Shown here piece after piece: positions 14,490-17,082 of a stretch of 17,082 nucleotides of DNA. Under the pieces are notes generated by a model. The model was not told the origin of the DNA and ran no database searches. It worked only from the letters and a program-made list of their open reading frames with translations. Both the position numbers and the translations under genes were made by a program. Source of the DNA: Pseudomonadota bacterium (GTDB lineage: Bacteria > Pseudomonadota > Alphaproteobacteria > Caulobacterales > Caulobacteraceae); assembly GCA_023409795.1 (NCBI GenBank), contig JAEYQX010000236.1, positions 1 to 17,082 on the forward strand. Direction: 5' to 3'. Each line of letters begins with the position of its first letter. Within the stretch, counting starts at the first letter, position 1.

Positions 14490-14501
14490 GCATCACGTCA
14501 C
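14473..14501 (-). promoter_or_regulatory. Candidate phosphatase promoter, probably leaderless
   Basis: On the minus strand GTGACG (14501-14496) and TATCTG (14478-14473) are 17 bases apart, and the -10 ends 7 bases before ATG 14465. Transcription would start at or next to the start codon, matching the lack of a ribosome site. It coincides with the inverted repeat at 14466-14489. Confidence 0.35.
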
Positions 14502-14559
14502 CCACAAGCTGAAGCTGGAGCGCTTGACTTGGCGCCCATACCGTTCGACCGAAAGCCCC

Positions 14560-16403
<1,844 letters not shown>

Positions 16404-16407
<4 letters not shown>

Positions 16408-17082
16408 GGCCCCTGCGCAACCCGCTGATCCAGAAGGCCATGTCCTTCCTGCTCTCGGAATGGCTGCGCTTCTGCTACGCCACCATCCGCTGGGACCATG
16501 AGAACCAGGCCCTGGCCGAGGAGATCTGGGACCAGGGCGGCGGGGTGCTGATCGCCATGTGGCACTCGCGCCTCGCCCTGGGCATCGCCGCCTGGCCCCA
16601 GGACCGGGCCCAGCCCGCCCGCGCCATGATCTCCCTGTCCTCGGATGGCGAGTTCCTGGCCAGGGCCATCGCCCGCCTGGGCATCCCGGCGGTGCGCGGC
16701 TCGGCGGCCAACAAGGACAAGAAGCAGGCGGCCAAGGGCGGCACCCAGGCCCTGCGCGACGGCCTGAAGCAGCTCAAGGTCGGTGCCCTGGCCCTGACGC
16801 CGGACGGCCCGCGTGGCCCGGCCCGCTCCATGGCCGAGGGCCTGCCCGTCATGGCCCGTATCTCGGGCGCGCCGGTGCTGTTCATGGGCCTGTCGTGCAA
16901 GCCGGCCATTCGCCTGAACTCGTGGGACCGGGCGCTGATCCCCCTGCCCTTCGGCAAGGGGGCCATTGTCTGGGACCGCACCGCCTATCCCGAGGGAGCC
17001 GAGATCGCCCAGGTGGTCGAGGAATGGACCCGTCGCATGAATGCCGTCGAGGCCCGCGCCGACGAGATGACCGGTCTGGAGC
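16404..17082 (+). CDS. DUF374 lysophospholipid-acyltransferase-like protein (partial, runs off right edge)
   Basis: An open plus-strand frame begins at ATG 16404, overlapping the msbA stop by 4 bases, and is still open at the window end after 226 residues. It carries the DUF374 pattern: MWHSRLAL (52-59), SLSSDGEFLARAI (77-89), GIPAVRGS (93-100), the KGGTQALRDGL helix, and TPDGPRGPARSMAEG (132-146). This is the acyltransferase-like fold related to PlsC-type enzymes. The usual H-X4-D is replaced by the DUF374 form around W-H-S. Alphaproteobacterial DUF374 genes commonly lie beside waaA (Kdo transferase) and lpxK, so those may follow beyond the edge. Role in lipid A or phospholipid acylation is inferred from family and neighbours; no substrate is known. 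Confidence 0.9.

Noticed and set aside
14524..14529. TTGACT as a -35 for msbA
   Set aside because: No acceptable -10 is found 16-18 bases downstream (GACCGA), so no promoter is called although one should exist nearby.
14464..14559. 32-residue N-terminal extension of MsbA beginning MISQIVPK
   Set aside because: It would overlap the phosphatase start codon, has no ribosome site, and is not hydrophobic or MsbA-like.

Overview
The window is a GC-rich bacterial chromosome segment densely packed with ordinary protein genes. Gene content points to an alphaproteobacterium, most likely Caulobacterales (Brevundimonas/Caulobacter-like). The pointers are a DUF4170 protein, the order pmbA - inositol-monophosphatase family - DUF4170 - (...) - msbA - DUF374, and several genes with no Shine-Dalgarno sequence but a promoter-like pair just before the start codon. 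The taxonomic call is an inference from these traits. I see no tRNA, rRNA, CRISPR array, insertion sequence or prophage gene, and no gene-free stretch longer than about 300 bases.

Layout. On the minus strand at the left edge lie the first codons of a probable lipoprotein, then cysS (cysteinyl-tRNA synthetase) with its own terminator. Divergent from cysS is folE (GTP cyclohydrolase I). A lone exbD gene with a stem-loop leader and a strong terminator follows. Next come a Tat-exported gamma-glutamyltransferase-like Ntn hydrolase, an alpha/beta hydrolase, an aldo/keto reductase, a small XRE-type helix-turn-helix protein and a UbiD-family decarboxylase (ubiquinone pathway), all on the plus strand. 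A secreted M14 zinc carboxypeptidase is followed 3 bases later by a MAPEG-family membrane protein.

The right third resembles the conserved alphaproteobacterial envelope/lipid A neighbourhood. It holds pmbA (tldE), an IMPase/CysQ-type phosphatase overlapping it by 4 bases, DUF4170, a 71-residue single-pass membrane protein, an antiparallel C-X5-R phosphatase, an MsbA-type ABC exporter, and a DUF374 acyltransferase-like gene that overlaps msbA by 4 bases and runs off the window. The genes probably act together in outer-membrane lipid export and maturation, with the phosphatase divergently transcribed from msbA and convergent with the small membrane protein (one base between stop codons).

No clearly novel multi-gene system is visible. 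The points most worth checking are regulatory and comparative: a 10-bp stem covering the Shine-Dalgarno and touching the start of the alpha/beta hydrolase; three genes that look leaderless; inverted repeats at 13504-13540 and 14466-14489 in the lipid A cluster; the phosphatase and small membrane protein in that cluster; the orphan ExbD with two periplasmic cysteines; and the GGT-like enzyme that lacks the usual glutamate-binding arginine.
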